57,630 nucleotides of DNA from Deinococcus terrestris (GTDB taxonomy: Bacteria > Deinococcota > Deinococci > Deinococcales > Deinococcaceae). The notes beneath the pieces were generated by a model, which was not told the origin of the DNA, searched no databases, and worked only from the letters and a program-made list of their open reading frames with translations. The translations under genes were made by a program, and so were the position numbers. Of the stretch, positions 29,465 to 37,856 are shown in pieces. The DNA is taken from assembly GCF_009377345.1 (NCBI RefSeq), contig NZ_WBSL01000011.1:1-57630 (forward strand), in the 5' to 3' direction. Every line of letters begins with the position of its first letter. Within the stretch, counting starts at the first letter, position 1.

Positions 29465-29989
29465 ATGACTCCTGCCTGCCCCGGTTGTGGATTGAAGCTC
29501 GACCATGTGGATGGCGTGGCGCCGGAGAACTACAGCGCTTCTCCCGCGTGCTGGGCGACGTATGGGGAGCTGACGGCCTACAACATGCAGCGCGCCGATC
29601 CGGGCTTTCTCCACCAATTGGCCGTGGACGCCTACGCCGCACAACATGACGGTCCCAGCTCCAAAGCCATCGCCACGGCGTTCGGTCTCATCGGCCTGTA
29701 CCTGACGTTCGAGCAGGGCTTCAATGGGCGGGAAGTTCAGCACGCGCACGCGGTGCTCGCGGGATCCCGACACGACTGGCCCCGACTCGCGGCGCCGCCG
29801 TCACGTGGGGGCATGACCGTGGCCGATGTGATGGCCGCGCCGGAAGGGGACGAGCGAGATGACCGACTCCGTGAGTGGGCTCGCCAGGTGTGGCTGGCCT
29901 GGAGCGAGCATCACGCCATTGTCGGGGGGTGGCTCCCTGACCCGCAGCGGCTGAAGCGCCCCAGTCGCTGGGGGTCAGCTCACCCCTGA
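29465..29989 (+). CDS. DUF5946-family protein
   Basis: A 174-residue protein. It opens with a CPGCG motif (residues 5-9), a possible zinc knuckle with CW at about 29, followed by ASPACWATYGELTAYNMQ and AVDAYAAQHDGPSSKAIATA, which are the family's conserved blocks. Function is unknown; no membrane segment or signal. The start at ATG 29465 is preceded by GGGGAG. It stands alone between the IS3 elements and the MerR gene. The family assignment is from memory of its motifs. Confidence 0.72.
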   Translation: MTPACPGCGLKLDHVDGVAPENYSASPACWATYGELTAYNMQRADPGFLHQLAVDAYAAQHDGPSSKAIATAFGLIGLYLTFEQGFNGREVQHAHAVLAGSRHDWPRLAAPPSRGGMTVADVMAAPEGDERDDRLREWARQVWLAWSEHHAIVGGWLPDPQRLKRPSRWGSAHP

Positions 29990-30015
29990 CCTGGCCAACG
30001 ATCTGAGGGGCAGGT

Positions 30016-30939
30016 TCAAGGTGAGGCCGCATACGCCAACGCGTCGAGTAACCAGCGTATCCCCTGGGCGTAGACCGGGGTGTACGTCCAGCCCTTGAGG
30101 TGAGCCACCAGCCTCCAGTAACGGTCCATCCGGGGATCGGAGACGGACTGCATGTACTCCAGAAACCAGCGAATGAACTGGCGGTCTGCCTGGCGCCCCA
30201 TCATCTGGGCGAGCGTTTCCAGGCCTGCCCTCAGTTGGGCCTGGGCCACGGCGTCCGCCGGATCGCGCTGCTCCCCCACCGCCCCCCGCCCCAGGATCAA
30301 CAGGGCCTGGACCGCGTTGCCCCAGGCCTCCACCTGCTCTGCCGGCACTCCCGGCACCGGCCGCGTCTGATTCCCCAGGGTTCGCTGGAAGCCCGCGTCG
30401 GTCACCAGCTCCGCCAACTCCAGCCAGGCTTCCAGCCCCTCCTCGGTGAGGTCTTCGGGCAGGTCTTCCACCGCCGCCCGCCAGACCTCGGGGTGGCCGG
30501 TCTGCCCGTCCATGGCGCGTTTCAGGTGGGTGGCCAGGAAGGTTTCACGCTCCAGCGCCCCCAGGCGGGCCAGGTTCTGGAGTCGGCCCAGCCGGGGCAG
30601 GATGAACTCCGGTTGGCCGCGCGACACGGCCCGCAGCAGCACCTGCTGGCGTTGCAGCCCCCGCTGCTGCATCTCCAAGACTTCCAACTGCAAAGAGACG
30701 GCCTGGGCGGGGGAGCAGGTACCTTCCAGCAGACCCGCGATGGTCTCCAGATCGAAGTGCGCTCCCCGCAGTGCGCGCAGCAGTTCCAACCGGGTGCAGT
30801 CCTCCTCCGAGTACAGGCGGTAACCGGAGGGACTGACCCGGGTGGGGACCAGCAGGCCAAGGCGGTCGTAGTGACGCAGGGTTTGCACACTCACCCCGGC
30901 GCGTTTCGCCACCTCGCCAATCGTCAGCAGGTCAGCCAC
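30016..30939 (-). CDS. MerR-family transcriptional regulator
   Basis: A 307-residue regulator. The N-terminal MerR helix-turn-helix is TIGEVAKRAGVSVQTLRHYD, with the wing GLLVPTRVSPSGYRLYSEED, then a dimerisation helix (about 75-115). The C-terminal part is helical (residues 130-300), resembling a TipAS-like or other effector-binding domain, without Cys pairs for metal. Start GTG 30939. It is divergent from a DUF2268 gene, and the perfect palindrome between them sits in a 19-base promoter spacer, the classic MerR arrangement. Confidence 0.88.
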   Translation of the reverse strand: MADLLTIGEVAKRAGVSVQTLRHYDRLGLLVPTRVSPSGYRLYSEEDCTRLELLRALRGAHFDLETIAGLLEGTCSPAQAVSLQLEVLEMQQRGLQRQQVLLRAVSRGQPEFILPRLGRLQNLARLGALERETFLATHLKRAMDGQTGHPEVWRAAVEDLPEDLTEEGLEAWLELAELVTDAGFQRTLGNQTRPVPGVPAEQVEAWGNAVQALLILGRGAVGEQRDPADAVAQAQLRAGLETLAQMMGRQADRQFIRWFLEYMQSVSDPRMDRYWRLVAHLKGWTYTPVYAQGIRWLLDALAYAASP

Positions 30940-30942
30940 CGC

Positions 30943-30973
30943 TTGACTCTACAACCGTTGTAGACCTCAGGCT
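30943..30973 (+). promoter_or_regulatory. MerR-type promoter/operator for the DUF2268 gene
   Basis: TTGACT (30943-30948) is followed after 19 bases by CAGGCT (30968-30973, a weak -10). Between them is the perfect palindrome CTACAAC-C-GTTGTAG (30949-30963). MerR activators bind such dyads and realign an overlong spacer. Confidence 0.65.
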
Positions 30974-30994
30974 GTCTGGTGGAGGTACGGAACC

Positions 30995-31885
30995 ATGACC
31001 GTTCAGATCATCGACACCCTGGCGGGTCAAAGAGCCGCCCTGGAAACGGGGTCGCTCGACCTTTTCCGAAGCCGCGTGATGGAACCCATCGCACCGTTCT
31101 GGCAAACCATGCTCAGCCGCCGACCCGTGGGCGAAGGGACTACCGATCCTGCCCTGGAAGTGGCGGGTGCCTGGGGATTCTACAGCCCGCTCGATGATCG
31201 GGAGGCGGGCCTGGAGGCCATCGCTGCGTTCGAGGCAGCGGGGACGGCCCAGCAGTGCGCAGACGCGGTGCATCGGGGATTTGACGCCCTCGATCCGGGC
31301 GGGCACGGCTTCGAGGTGGACCTTCAGTTCGCGTTCCTGCTCGGCCATTTGCGCGTGCTCAAACGCGACTATGGGGCGTACACTGGAGCCCACACGCCGA
31401 GCTTTGCGATGGTGACGGGCTGGCCCGATCCCGTGGGCACGCCGCGCTTGCCGGTGGCGGCGGCGCACGAACTCAACCATGTCGTGCGCTTCGCCTACGA
31501 GCCGTGGACACCTGAGACCACCGTCGGTCAGTACTTGGTCGCCGAGGGACTGGCCGAGGCCTTCGGGGTCGAGGTGCTCGGTGATCCGGGCCTGGTGGGA
31601 CCGTACTCGGCGGCCCTCAGCCCCGAGCAGCTCGCGGCGGTCAAACCACGCTTTCGGGACGCGCTGGACCTCAGCGGCTTCCCTGTGTTGCAGGGGTACA
31701 TTTTCGGGGATTGGGCAGCGGAGCAGTTCGGCTACCCCAAGCAGGGTCTGCCGGATTACGCGGGCTACTCGCTTGGCTATCAGGTCGTGCGGGCCTACCT
31801 GAACAACACGGGACGGTCCGCGGCGGAAGCGACGTACGTTCCGTGGCGTGAGATTGTCGAACAGTCAGGGTACTTCGAAGGGTAG
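30995..31885 (+). CDS. DUF2268 predicted Zn-dependent protease
   Basis: A 296-residue protein. The zinc motif is VAAAHELNHVVRFAYEPW (HELNH, about residue 160), and the downstream LVAEGLAEAFGVEVLG supplies a Glu as likely third ligand. This is the DUF2268 pattern of predicted Zn-dependent proteases. No signal peptide; cytosolic. The gene is the only apparent target of the divergent MerR regulator. The substrate is unknown. ATG 30995 is preceded by GGAGG. Confidence 0.8.
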   Translation: MTVQIIDTLAGQRAALETGSLDLFRSRVMEPIAPFWQTMLSRRPVGEGTTDPALEVAGAWGFYSPLDDREAGLEAIAAFEAAGTAQQCADAVHRGFDALDPGGHGFEVDLQFAFLLGHLRVLKRDYGAYTGAHTPSFAMVTGWPDPVGTPRLPVAAAHELNHVVRFAYEPWTPETTVGQYLVAEGLAEAFGVEVLGDPGLVGPYSAALSPEQLAAVKPRFRDALDLSGFPVLQGYIFGDWAAEQFGYPKQGLPDYAGYSLGYQVVRAYLNNTGRSAAEATYVPWREIVEQSGYFEG

Positions 31886-31908
31886 AGGCGCGTACAGCTT
31901 AAGAACAC

Positions 31909-31926
31909 GGACGCCGTACGGCGTCC
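31909..31926. terminator. 18-bp perfect palindrome after the DUF2268 gene
   Basis: GGACGCCGTACGGCGTCC is a full palindrome 24 bases after the DUF2268 stop. It lacks a T run, so it is either a weak terminator between convergent genes or a protein site. Confidence 0.4.
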
Positions 31927-32075
31927 ATGGTTCGGCCTGGCATTGATTATGCCCAAGATCTGTTGCTGGAGTCCTCTCGGTCGTCCTGAGCCCCCTGGCG
32001 ACTCTCATGCCGTGTTTTGAATGGGACTCAGGATGGATGCACTACCAGCCTCATTGTCGCGTCCCTCGCTTGAAC

Positions 32076-33608
32076 TCATGCCTGGGTGCGCTGGCCCTGC
32101 ACGCGGCGCCGTTCGAGCCTCTCGCGAAGAGAACCTGCCTGTTCAGGACGGTCAGCGAGCAGGCGCTGAGCCACTGCCCGCAGCCGGGGGTCCGCCACCT
32201 GTGCAGCCTGCTCGATGCCCCGCCGAGCGTCCTCACCCGGAAGATGACCCAGGGCACTGAGGGCCGCGAACCGCACCTCCCAGGTATCGTCCAGTAGGGC
32301 TTCGGTCAAGGCTGGCGCCGCGACCGGATCGCCCAGCAACCCCAGAACGTCTGCGGCATGGGTCCGTTTCTGTCCGTCCGGGTGCCGGAGCGTCTCCAGC
32401 AACGGACGCAGCGCGGCTTCACCGAATGCCACCAGGGCCGTGCTCAGCGTGGTGCGCCGCTCAGGGTCTGGATGGCCTATACCTGCCATCAGCGTGCTCA
32501 GGGCCTCCGGGTTGCCCATCTGTCCCAGGGCGAAGATGGCTTTGCGGGCCACCTCGTCATCCGGGTCGTGAACCACCCGGTTCAAGGCGCCCGCACTCGC
32601 GGGATCGGCGATCTTGCTGAGGGTATGGACCGCCTGCAAACGGGTCGCGGCGTCTGGGCTCTCCAGCAACTTAAGGAGGAGCGGCACGGCGTCCGGACCC
32701 ATCCGCACGGTGGCCCAGGTCAGGTTCTCGCGCACGAAGAAATCCGGCTCACTGCCCAGCCGCCCGATTAATTCCGGCAAGGCTGCCCGGTGCTGAGCGG
32801 CCCCCAGGTCCAGGGCTGCCCGGATGCGGACATTCTTGTCAGGGTGGAGGAGGTCAGTCACCGCGCTTGAGTTCGTCATCGTGGCTCCGTCTGGCTGGGA
32901 GGACAGGGCCTCCGAGATAAAGGTCCAGGCGGCGTGCAAGTCCGCCGGAAGGTGGTGTTCGTAGGCCTGGCCGATGGCCTGGGCGACCTCGGGGCGGTCA
33001 GCCGTGGTCTGCCTGACGAGCTGCTGCCAGCGCGTCGCCAGTGTCTGCGCTTCGGGTGAAGTGGAGGGAAGACTGACCTCCAGCGCCGTGAACACATCGA
33101 TCAGGAGTGTCTCCCAGTCGTCGCTGCCAGCATCCCGGGGCTGGTTCTGGAGGCTCTGGAGCTGTTCCTCACTTAGGGAAAGCTGGCCCGCGATGTCCTG
33201 TGCCGCCTGCATAAAGTGCCCCACCTGCCGGGCAATGCGTTGGGTCAGCGCGATGGTCTGCGCCACCTCGGTCCAGCCGACCTCGGCGGCCCCCTGCAAG
33301 GCTCGCAGACGGCGGACCAGTTGGCGCTCCTGGGTGATGCGCGTCTCCAACACCTCAATGTGCTGCCGCAGAGCCTCCTGCGCGTCGTAGGCCGGATCGT
33401 CTAGCGCCCGCCCAATCTCTGGCAGGGTCAAGCCCAGCGTTTTCAGGCTCTGGATGTGCAGCAGACGGGTCAGGTCAGTGGGCGAGTACAGGCGGTAGGC
33501 CGCCCGGGTACGTCCGCTGGGCTTGAGCAGGCCTAGGGCGTCGTAATGGCGCAGGGTGCGGATGGTCAGACCCGTTCGCCGGGCCAGTTCCCCGATTTTG
33601 ATGTCCAC
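32076..33608 (-). CDS. MerR-type regulator fused to a HEAT-repeat domain
   Basis: A 510-residue protein. Residues 1-70 are a MerR helix-turn-helix (KIGELARRTGLTIRTLRHYD, then RAAYRLYSPTDL), 75-115 a coiled dimer helix, and 120-240 a helical TipAS-like region. From about 245 to 490 there are six or so HEAT repeats of about 30 residues (for example VRIRAALDLGAAQHRAALPE, DPASAGALNRVVHDPDDEVA, VRFAALSALGHLPGEDARRG), as in phycobilin-lyase-type HEAT proteins. The fusion suggests a regulator that senses a protein partner. It is controlled by a MerR-type promoter of its own at 33626-33656. Confidence 0.88.
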   Translation of the reverse strand: MDIKIGELARRTGLTIRTLRHYDALGLLKPSGRTRAAYRLYSPTDLTRLLHIQSLKTLGLTLPEIGRALDDPAYDAQEALRQHIEVLETRITQERQLVRRLRALQGAAEVGWTEVAQTIALTQRIARQVGHFMQAAQDIAGQLSLSEEQLQSLQNQPRDAGSDDWETLLIDVFTALEVSLPSTSPEAQTLATRWQQLVRQTTADRPEVAQAIGQAYEHHLPADLHAAWTFISEALSSQPDGATMTNSSAVTDLLHPDKNVRIRAALDLGAAQHRAALPELIGRLGSEPDFFVRENLTWATVRMGPDAVPLLLKLLESPDAATRLQAVHTLSKIADPASAGALNRVVHDPDDEVARKAIFALGQMGNPEALSTLMAGIGHPDPERRTTLSTALVAFGEAALRPLLETLRHPDGQKRTHAADVLGLLGDPVAAPALTEALLDDTWEVRFAALSALGHLPGEDARRGIEQAAQVADPRLRAVAQRLLADRPEQAGSLRERLERRRVQGQRTQA

Positions 33609-33625
33609 GGGTACCTCCGACGCTC

Positions 33626-33656
33626 ACCCTAAACCGTGACATTACGAGAGGGTCAA
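33626..33656 (-). promoter_or_regulatory. MerR-type promoter of the MerR-HEAT gene
   Basis: On the minus strand TTGACC (33656-33651) and TAGGGT (33631-33626) are 19 bases apart, the overlong spacer typical of MerR control. ACCCT and AGGGT form outer dyad arms, suggesting autoregulation. Confidence 0.55.
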
Positions 33657-33789
33657 GAGCAGACGGACGCTTCGTGGCTGGGGAGTACGTACGGTGTCCG
33701 GAGAGCTGTCCTCGTAGGGTCAGGGTGCGTCACCCCTCAGGATTACGCAGAGTGACCATACCCCGAAGTTTCCCGACTTACGCAGGGGA

Positions 33790-34143
33790 ATGGAACGAGC
33801 AGAATTGGGGGGAGAAACGGCTGAATTTCGCGGTCAAATCGGAGAAGCGAACTCCTTGCGCGAGGTCGTGCGGGAGAGGAGCCTGACCCGCTCACTTGAA
33901 CTCGCGGGCCTGGACTGGGTGGCGACGGACGCGTACCACAACGGGCTCGCGGCGGGCGTCCGCATTCGCCCGGACACGGCGCTCGTGATTCTCGCGGTGC
34001 GGTGGATTCCGCACGCGCACAACCTGATCCGGCAGGAAGCCCGCAACCGGGGCGTGCCGTTCGTGATGCTGCCGGGGGGATTGAGCGTGTCCAATGTGGC
34101 GTGGCATGTGACCGGGCAGGTGAGTCGTCAGCTCAGCGCGTAA
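33790..34143 (+). CDS. DUF2325-like protein
   Basis: A 117-residue protein. The C-terminal half (VRIRPDTALVILAVRWIPHA, then VPFVMLPGGLSVSNVAWHV) has the small Rossmann-like pattern of DUF2325, in which a His (PHAHNL) and a Gly-rich strand are conserved. Function is unknown; the family is often found on plasmids near replication genes in my memory of this genus, which fits the origin 4 bases downstream. ATG 33790 follows AGGGGA directly, so the start is uncertain. Confidence 0.55.
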   Translation: MERAELGGETAEFRGQIGEANSLREVVRERSLTRSLELAGLDWVATDAYHNGLAAGVRIRPDTALVILAVRWIPHAHNLIRQEARNRGVPFVMLPGGLSVSNVAWHVTGQVSRQLSA

Positions 34144-34146
34144 GTC

Positions 34147-34380
34147 CCACACTTTCCCCGTGCCACTCACAGCCTTCCCCCGTGCGAGTTCCACACTTTC
34201 CCCGCAACTCCACCACTGTCTTCCCGCCCTGTTGCCACGTTTTTCCCGCGTAGGGCGCGTTGAAGCCTCCTGTGGCTGCGGGTCAACTGCGTTGCCTGTG
34301 CGGGCAAACCCTGGATTTCGGGCGGGAAAAGTGTGGATCTTCTGCGGGAGAAGTGTGGTTCCGGTGCGGGAGAAGTGTGG
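34147..34380. repeat. Plasmid origin: two opposed arrays of 22-bp-spaced iterons
   Basis: The iteron core is GCGGGAGAAGTGTGG. Plus-strand copies start at 34278 and 34300 (degenerate), 34322, 34344 and 34366 (GCGGGAAAAGTGTGG or exact). Minus-strand copies (CCACACTTTCCCCGC) start at 34147, 34169 (degenerate), 34191, 34213 and 34235. Each array keeps an exact 22-base period, two helical turns, and the arrays point towards each other across about 28 bases. They lie directly upstream of repA, so this is very probably the replication origin and the site of Rep autoregulation. Confidence 0.85.
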
Positions 34381-34463
34381 TACTCCAGGCATCAGATGCC
34401 GATGAAATCGAGAAAAACTCCTCGCCTTGAGAGATCATCAGGATCAAAAAGAAGGGGTTGACC

Positions 34464-35771
34464 ATGACTACAATCAAGGGCGTGGACAACGCGCGGATCA
34501 ACGAACTCGACCTCGCGCGGGCGGGCATCGTGAGTGCGTCCCAGGCCGCACCCAAAGAACACGAGTGGGTGTCCGAATTCGAGGCAAATGGGGTGCATTA
34601 CCGGGTGGAGGGACACGCGCACCGGGGGAGACCCTATGGGTTGGACGGTGACATCCTGCTGGCGTTGCAAACCCTGTTCTTCCGGGCGGGCTGTCCGGAG
34701 AACAACCGCGTGCGGGTGCCTCCAGCGGTGCTGCTCACGATGACCGGCCTGTCACGTTCTGCCAAGGATTACGTTCGGCTGCGCGAGGGGCTGCTGCGGA
34801 TCGCGTCCGTACGCTGGGAACTCACCACGCGCTCCCTGGGCAAGTACCGTCCAGAGGACAACCGCACGGCCTCCACCGGCCTGATCTCGGACCTGTGGTT
34901 GGACAATGATGAAGGGATGGCGCCCCTGCCCGGCGTACGCGTGAGTGCCGACTCCCACGTCGATGTCGTGTTCACGGCCACCTTCGCGGCGTTGATTCGC
35001 GACGGCCTGTACCAGATTCTCGACGGGGACTTGATGGCGCGGCTCGGGAGTACGCCCAGCCGCGCCCTGTACCGCTGTCTGGCCGCTCACCGCATCCGGG
35101 GGGAGCACCTGACGCAGGAACTGCGGGTGAACCTGCGCGACTGGTTGGAAGCCTGCGGAATGCGGGGGCGAACGGACGCGGCCCTGCGGTCTTTGGAGGC
35201 CTCGCACGAACGCCTGATCGCGGAGGGGTATCTGGATGCCGTCGAGGATGAGGGCCGGGGCACGCGGAGATTCCTCACGTACCGCTTCCGTGCGGCGGCG
35301 CACCCGGAACTGGTCGCGGAACTCAAGACCCGTGGGGTGGTGCCGGGGGTGGCCGCAACGCTCTCGGCGGATTACCCGGAACGTGTACGCCCGGCGATTC
35401 ACGCGGTGGAATTCCGCATGCAGGGCGGCTGGAAACCCCGGTCCCTGGCAGCGGCGGTGGTGGATGCGGTCAAAAACCCGGAGAAGTACGGGTACGCCTT
35501 GCCGGATGCCTCGCCCGTCGTCAAGCGCAAGCGCCAGGCCAAGCCCCGGCCGGATGCTGCCGTCCCTGGACACAACGTGCCATCAGACCCCCGGGAACTG
35601 GTGCGGTCGCTGCTCCGGGTCAAGCTGAAGCGAGAAGCGTCAGCCGCCGCGTTGCAGGCCCTGGCGGAGTTGTCTCCTGAAGGCCTCGCCACGCTGCGCC
35701 AGGCGCTGACGTCACAGCCGACCGCACAAGCGTTGGCGTTTACCACGGCCGTGCTCCACGAACCCCTCTGA
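34464..35771 (+). CDS. Plasmid replication initiator protein (RepA-like)
   Basis: A 435-residue protein of the replication-initiator A group. Conserved features are YGLDGDILLALQTLFFRAGC, PAVLLTMTGLSRSAKDYVRL with ASVRWELTTRS (first winged helix), DLMARLGSTPSRALYRCLAA and VNLRDWLEACGMRGRTDAAL (second winged helix). The protein should bind the iterons just upstream and open the origin. ATG 34464 has GAAGGGG six bases before it; a TTG at 34458 is less likely. The basic C-terminal tail (KRKRQAKPRP) is typical of DNA-binding proteins. No parAB genes follow. Confidence 0.85.
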   Translation: MTTIKGVDNARINELDLARAGIVSASQAAPKEHEWVSEFEANGVHYRVEGHAHRGRPYGLDGDILLALQTLFFRAGCPENNRVRVPPAVLLTMTGLSRSAKDYVRLREGLLRIASVRWELTTRSLGKYRPEDNRTASTGLISDLWLDNDEGMAPLPGVRVSADSHVDVVFTATFAALIRDGLYQILDGDLMARLGSTPSRALYRCLAAHRIRGEHLTQELRVNLRDWLEACGMRGRTDAALRSLEASHERLIAEGYLDAVEDEGRGTRRFLTYRFRAAAHPELVAELKTRGVVPGVAATLSADYPERVRPAIHAVEFRMQGGWKPRSLAAAVVDAVKNPEKYGYALPDASPVVKRKRQAKPRPDAAVPGHNVPSDPRELVRSLLRVKLKREASAAALQALAELSPEGLATLRQALTSQPTAQALAFTTAVLHEPL

Positions 35772-35861
35772 ACAGGCGCCAGCGTGTGTTCGGACCACCC
35801 GGCAAAGGGGCACAGGCGCTGTACCCTGCACCAGGCTCCCGCGAACCGGCCCGCGCTCCTC

Positions 35862-36275
35862 TCAGTGATACGTGCGCTCAGGTCCCGTCAAGGCCAGTTC
35901 CCGCACGCCGCACGCGACGACGGACAGCATGACCGCCGTCGCCAGCCCCCCACCCAACCCCAGGTACGCCGCCGTGTGCAGCCCGTAGTACGCGGTCTGC
36001 AACGGCGTCGTCCCGCCTCCCCGCACCTGCTGATACTGCGCCCAGCCCTGCCCGGCGATGTTCGCGTGCGGTTGCCCGGCGAGCCGCGCGAGGTCGTCCG
36101 CGTGCCGGTCAAGCTGCCGCGCGAAATCCAGCAGGTGTTCCGAGGTCGGAACCGGGTCCCCGACGGCGGGGGCGAGTTCGATACTCGCGACGAGCTGGAG
36201 CGCGAGCGCAATGCACGTCTCGAAGGTTTGCTGGTTGTGGTCGTGGGCCGGAGAGGGGACCGTGGAGATCGTCAT
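35862..36275 (-). CDS. Hypothetical membrane protein
   Basis: A 137-residue product starting MTISTVPSPAHDHNQQTFET from ATG 36275 with AGGAGG-like GGAG upstream. Residues 20-90 are probably helical; one hydrophobic segment (AYLGLGGGLATAVMLSVVAC, about 107-127) could span the membrane. No family is recognised. It lies between repA (convergent) and the recombinase-like gene, 106 bases downstream of the latter on the same strand, so it may be a plasmid maintenance gene; that is inference. Confidence 0.6.
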   Translation of the reverse strand: MTISTVPSPAHDHNQQTFETCIALALQLVASIELAPAVGDPVPTSEHLLDFARQLDRHADDLARLAGQPHANIAGQGWAQYQQVRGGGTTPLQTAYYGLHTAAYLGLGGGLATAVMLSVVACGVRELALTGPERTYH

Positions 36276-36381
36276 AGGAGGGCACCAGGGAAGGAGAAGC
36301 GGGAGCGTGCGGGCCTGTGGCGTCCATGATGCGGGCTGGCCTGCTCCCGGTAAAGGCCACGCGCGTGCCCTCCCCACTGGG

Positions 36382-37254
36382 TCATTCCTCCCCCGTGAGC
36401 CGCTGGGCGAGTCCGGCCGCGTGCCGCCTGGCCCGCTCCCACGCCTGCCCATTGACGAAGCCGAGGTCCTGGGGGTGCTGCGGGTGATCGCGTAGCCCGC
36501 ATAGCCTCAGTTCCCGGTGACTGATGTTGCCGACCCCCGCGTTCTTGCAGGCCTTCCAGAGGGGAAGCCGGAAGGCATCGCGGTTTTCGAACCCGAAGAT
36601 TTTCCGGGAGTCGTCCTCGGTGTGCAGGGGACCGCCTGCCTGGGAGAGAAGGGGTTGGACGGCGGCAATCGCCCGGTCACTGAGGCGGGTGGCGGTGCGG
36701 TTGCGGAGCAACAACCCCTGGCTGAAGTCGAAGGCACTCCAGGTGAGGCGTTCGAGTTCGGTGTATTGCAGGGCGTGCTCGTGGATGAGGGTGGCGGCGG
36801 CGAAGAGAAGGGGATCGTGCTTTTGGAGGTACGCGAGGAGCTTCTCGATCTCCTGACTTGTCGGGAGTGGGGTGCTGCTGCGCTCGCCGGGAGGAACGTT
36901 GTACCCGAGGGCGGGGTTGCGGGTGATGACGTCCTCACGGATGAGGTGCTCGTACATGGTCCGCAACGTGTAGTATCGGGTGCTGATGGTGTTGGCTTTG
37001 GCGGTGTTCGGGCCTCGGAGGGTGGTTCGTAGAGGCGCGTCGAGCCAGGCGTGGAAGTCTGGGGGAGGGGAGAGGAGGCCTATGCCGTCGGCGTTCGCTT
37101 GCTCGAAGATGGGTTTGAGGTTGGTGATGTACTGGTGGCGGCGGTGGTTGGTGAGGGAGCCCCAGAGCATGGGGACGATGCGTTCGACCTCGTACTGGGA
37201 GAAGGCGCGGGTGAGGACTTCGACGTTCTGGGTGGGGATGTGCCAGTCGGTCAT
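36382..37254 (-). CDS. Tyrosine-recombinase-like protein with degenerate active site
   Basis: A 290-residue protein with the layout of phage integrases: an N-terminal SAM-like core-binding domain (TNHRRHQYITNLKPIFEQAN, NTISTRYYTLRTMYEHLIRE) and a C-terminal catalytic fold (HALQYTELERLTWSAFDFSQ). The first catalytic Arg (usually in GLRxSEL) appears as Gln in HALQYTEL, and the HxxR and Tyr regions are hard to place: HRELRLCGLRDHPQHP is the best match. It may be a plasmid-specific variant or inactive. A TATACT box six bases before ATG 37254 suggests a leaderless transcript. Confidence 0.65.
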   Translation of the reverse strand: MTDWHIPTQNVEVLTRAFSQYEVERIVPMLWGSLTNHRRHQYITNLKPIFEQANADGIGLLSPPPDFHAWLDAPLRTTLRGPNTAKANTISTRYYTLRTMYEHLIREDVITRNPALGYNVPPGERSSTPLPTSQEIEKLLAYLQKHDPLLFAAATLIHEHALQYTELERLTWSAFDFSQGLLLRNRTATRLSDRAIAAVQPLLSQAGGPLHTEDDSRKIFGFENRDAFRLPLWKACKNAGVGNISHRELRLCGLRDHPQHPQDLGFVNGQAWERARRHAAGLAQRLTGEE

Positions 37255-37467
37255 GCCTGGAGTATATGGGACTGGGTTTGAGTATCGCCACCATTCCCCC
37301 CACCTCCCTGCCCTTTTCCCAGCCCTGGCCCTGGCTCCCGCCTTTCCTCCGGCCGCTCTCTCCCACCCACCTTCCCCCGCACGCTTCAGCACCGGCCAGA
37401 GCCTGTGCAGGACCTTCCGATGGAACCTGCTGCCTGGGACGCTCTACACCCGAGCGAGAATGCCCGC

Positions 37468-37719
37468 ATGACCCCGGAACGCACAGAAGACCGCCAATGG
37501 GCGTTGATCACCGCCCTGCTCGCTCAGGTGGACGCTCTGGAAGGGCAGTGGCCCGCACAGCGCCTACACGACTTACGCCGGACGCTGCGCACCGCCGATC
37601 AAGCGCTGGACGTCCACGGGGAACCCGAGGAAGCGGCCATGATCTTGAGCGAAGTCCCCTGGCCCCCGGCGCTGGAGAGCGCCCTGATGGCCCTGCATGC
37701 GGATCTGCTTGGCCCTTAA
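37468..37719 (+). CDS. Hypothetical small protein
   Basis: About 83 residues, starting MTPERTEDRQWALITALLAQ; longer in-frame starts exist at 37420 and 37405 (GTG). It is helical and acidic, with no membrane segment or known motif. It is divergent from the recombinase-like gene. Start choice is uncertain because no Shine-Dalgarno stands out. Confidence 0.5.
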   Translation: MTPERTEDRQWALITALLAQVDALEGQWPAQRLHDLRRTLRTADQALDVHGEPEEAAMILSEVPWPPALESALMALHADLLGP

Positions 37720-37856
37720 AGCCCTAGCGCTCGGTGCGTGATGCGGAAGCATGTGATGAAGCATTTGGGGGCACGAACCTCCTGATGCACCCGAAAAGAC
37801 AGTGCTGCCCACGCATGAGCGTAAGCAGCACGGCATGACACATGCGTGTTATCAAT

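Noticed and set aside
34147..34380. Regular repeats considered as a CRISPR array
   Set aside because: The period is 22 bases with no spacers of CRISPR length, units occur in both orientations, and repA follows; iterons fit.
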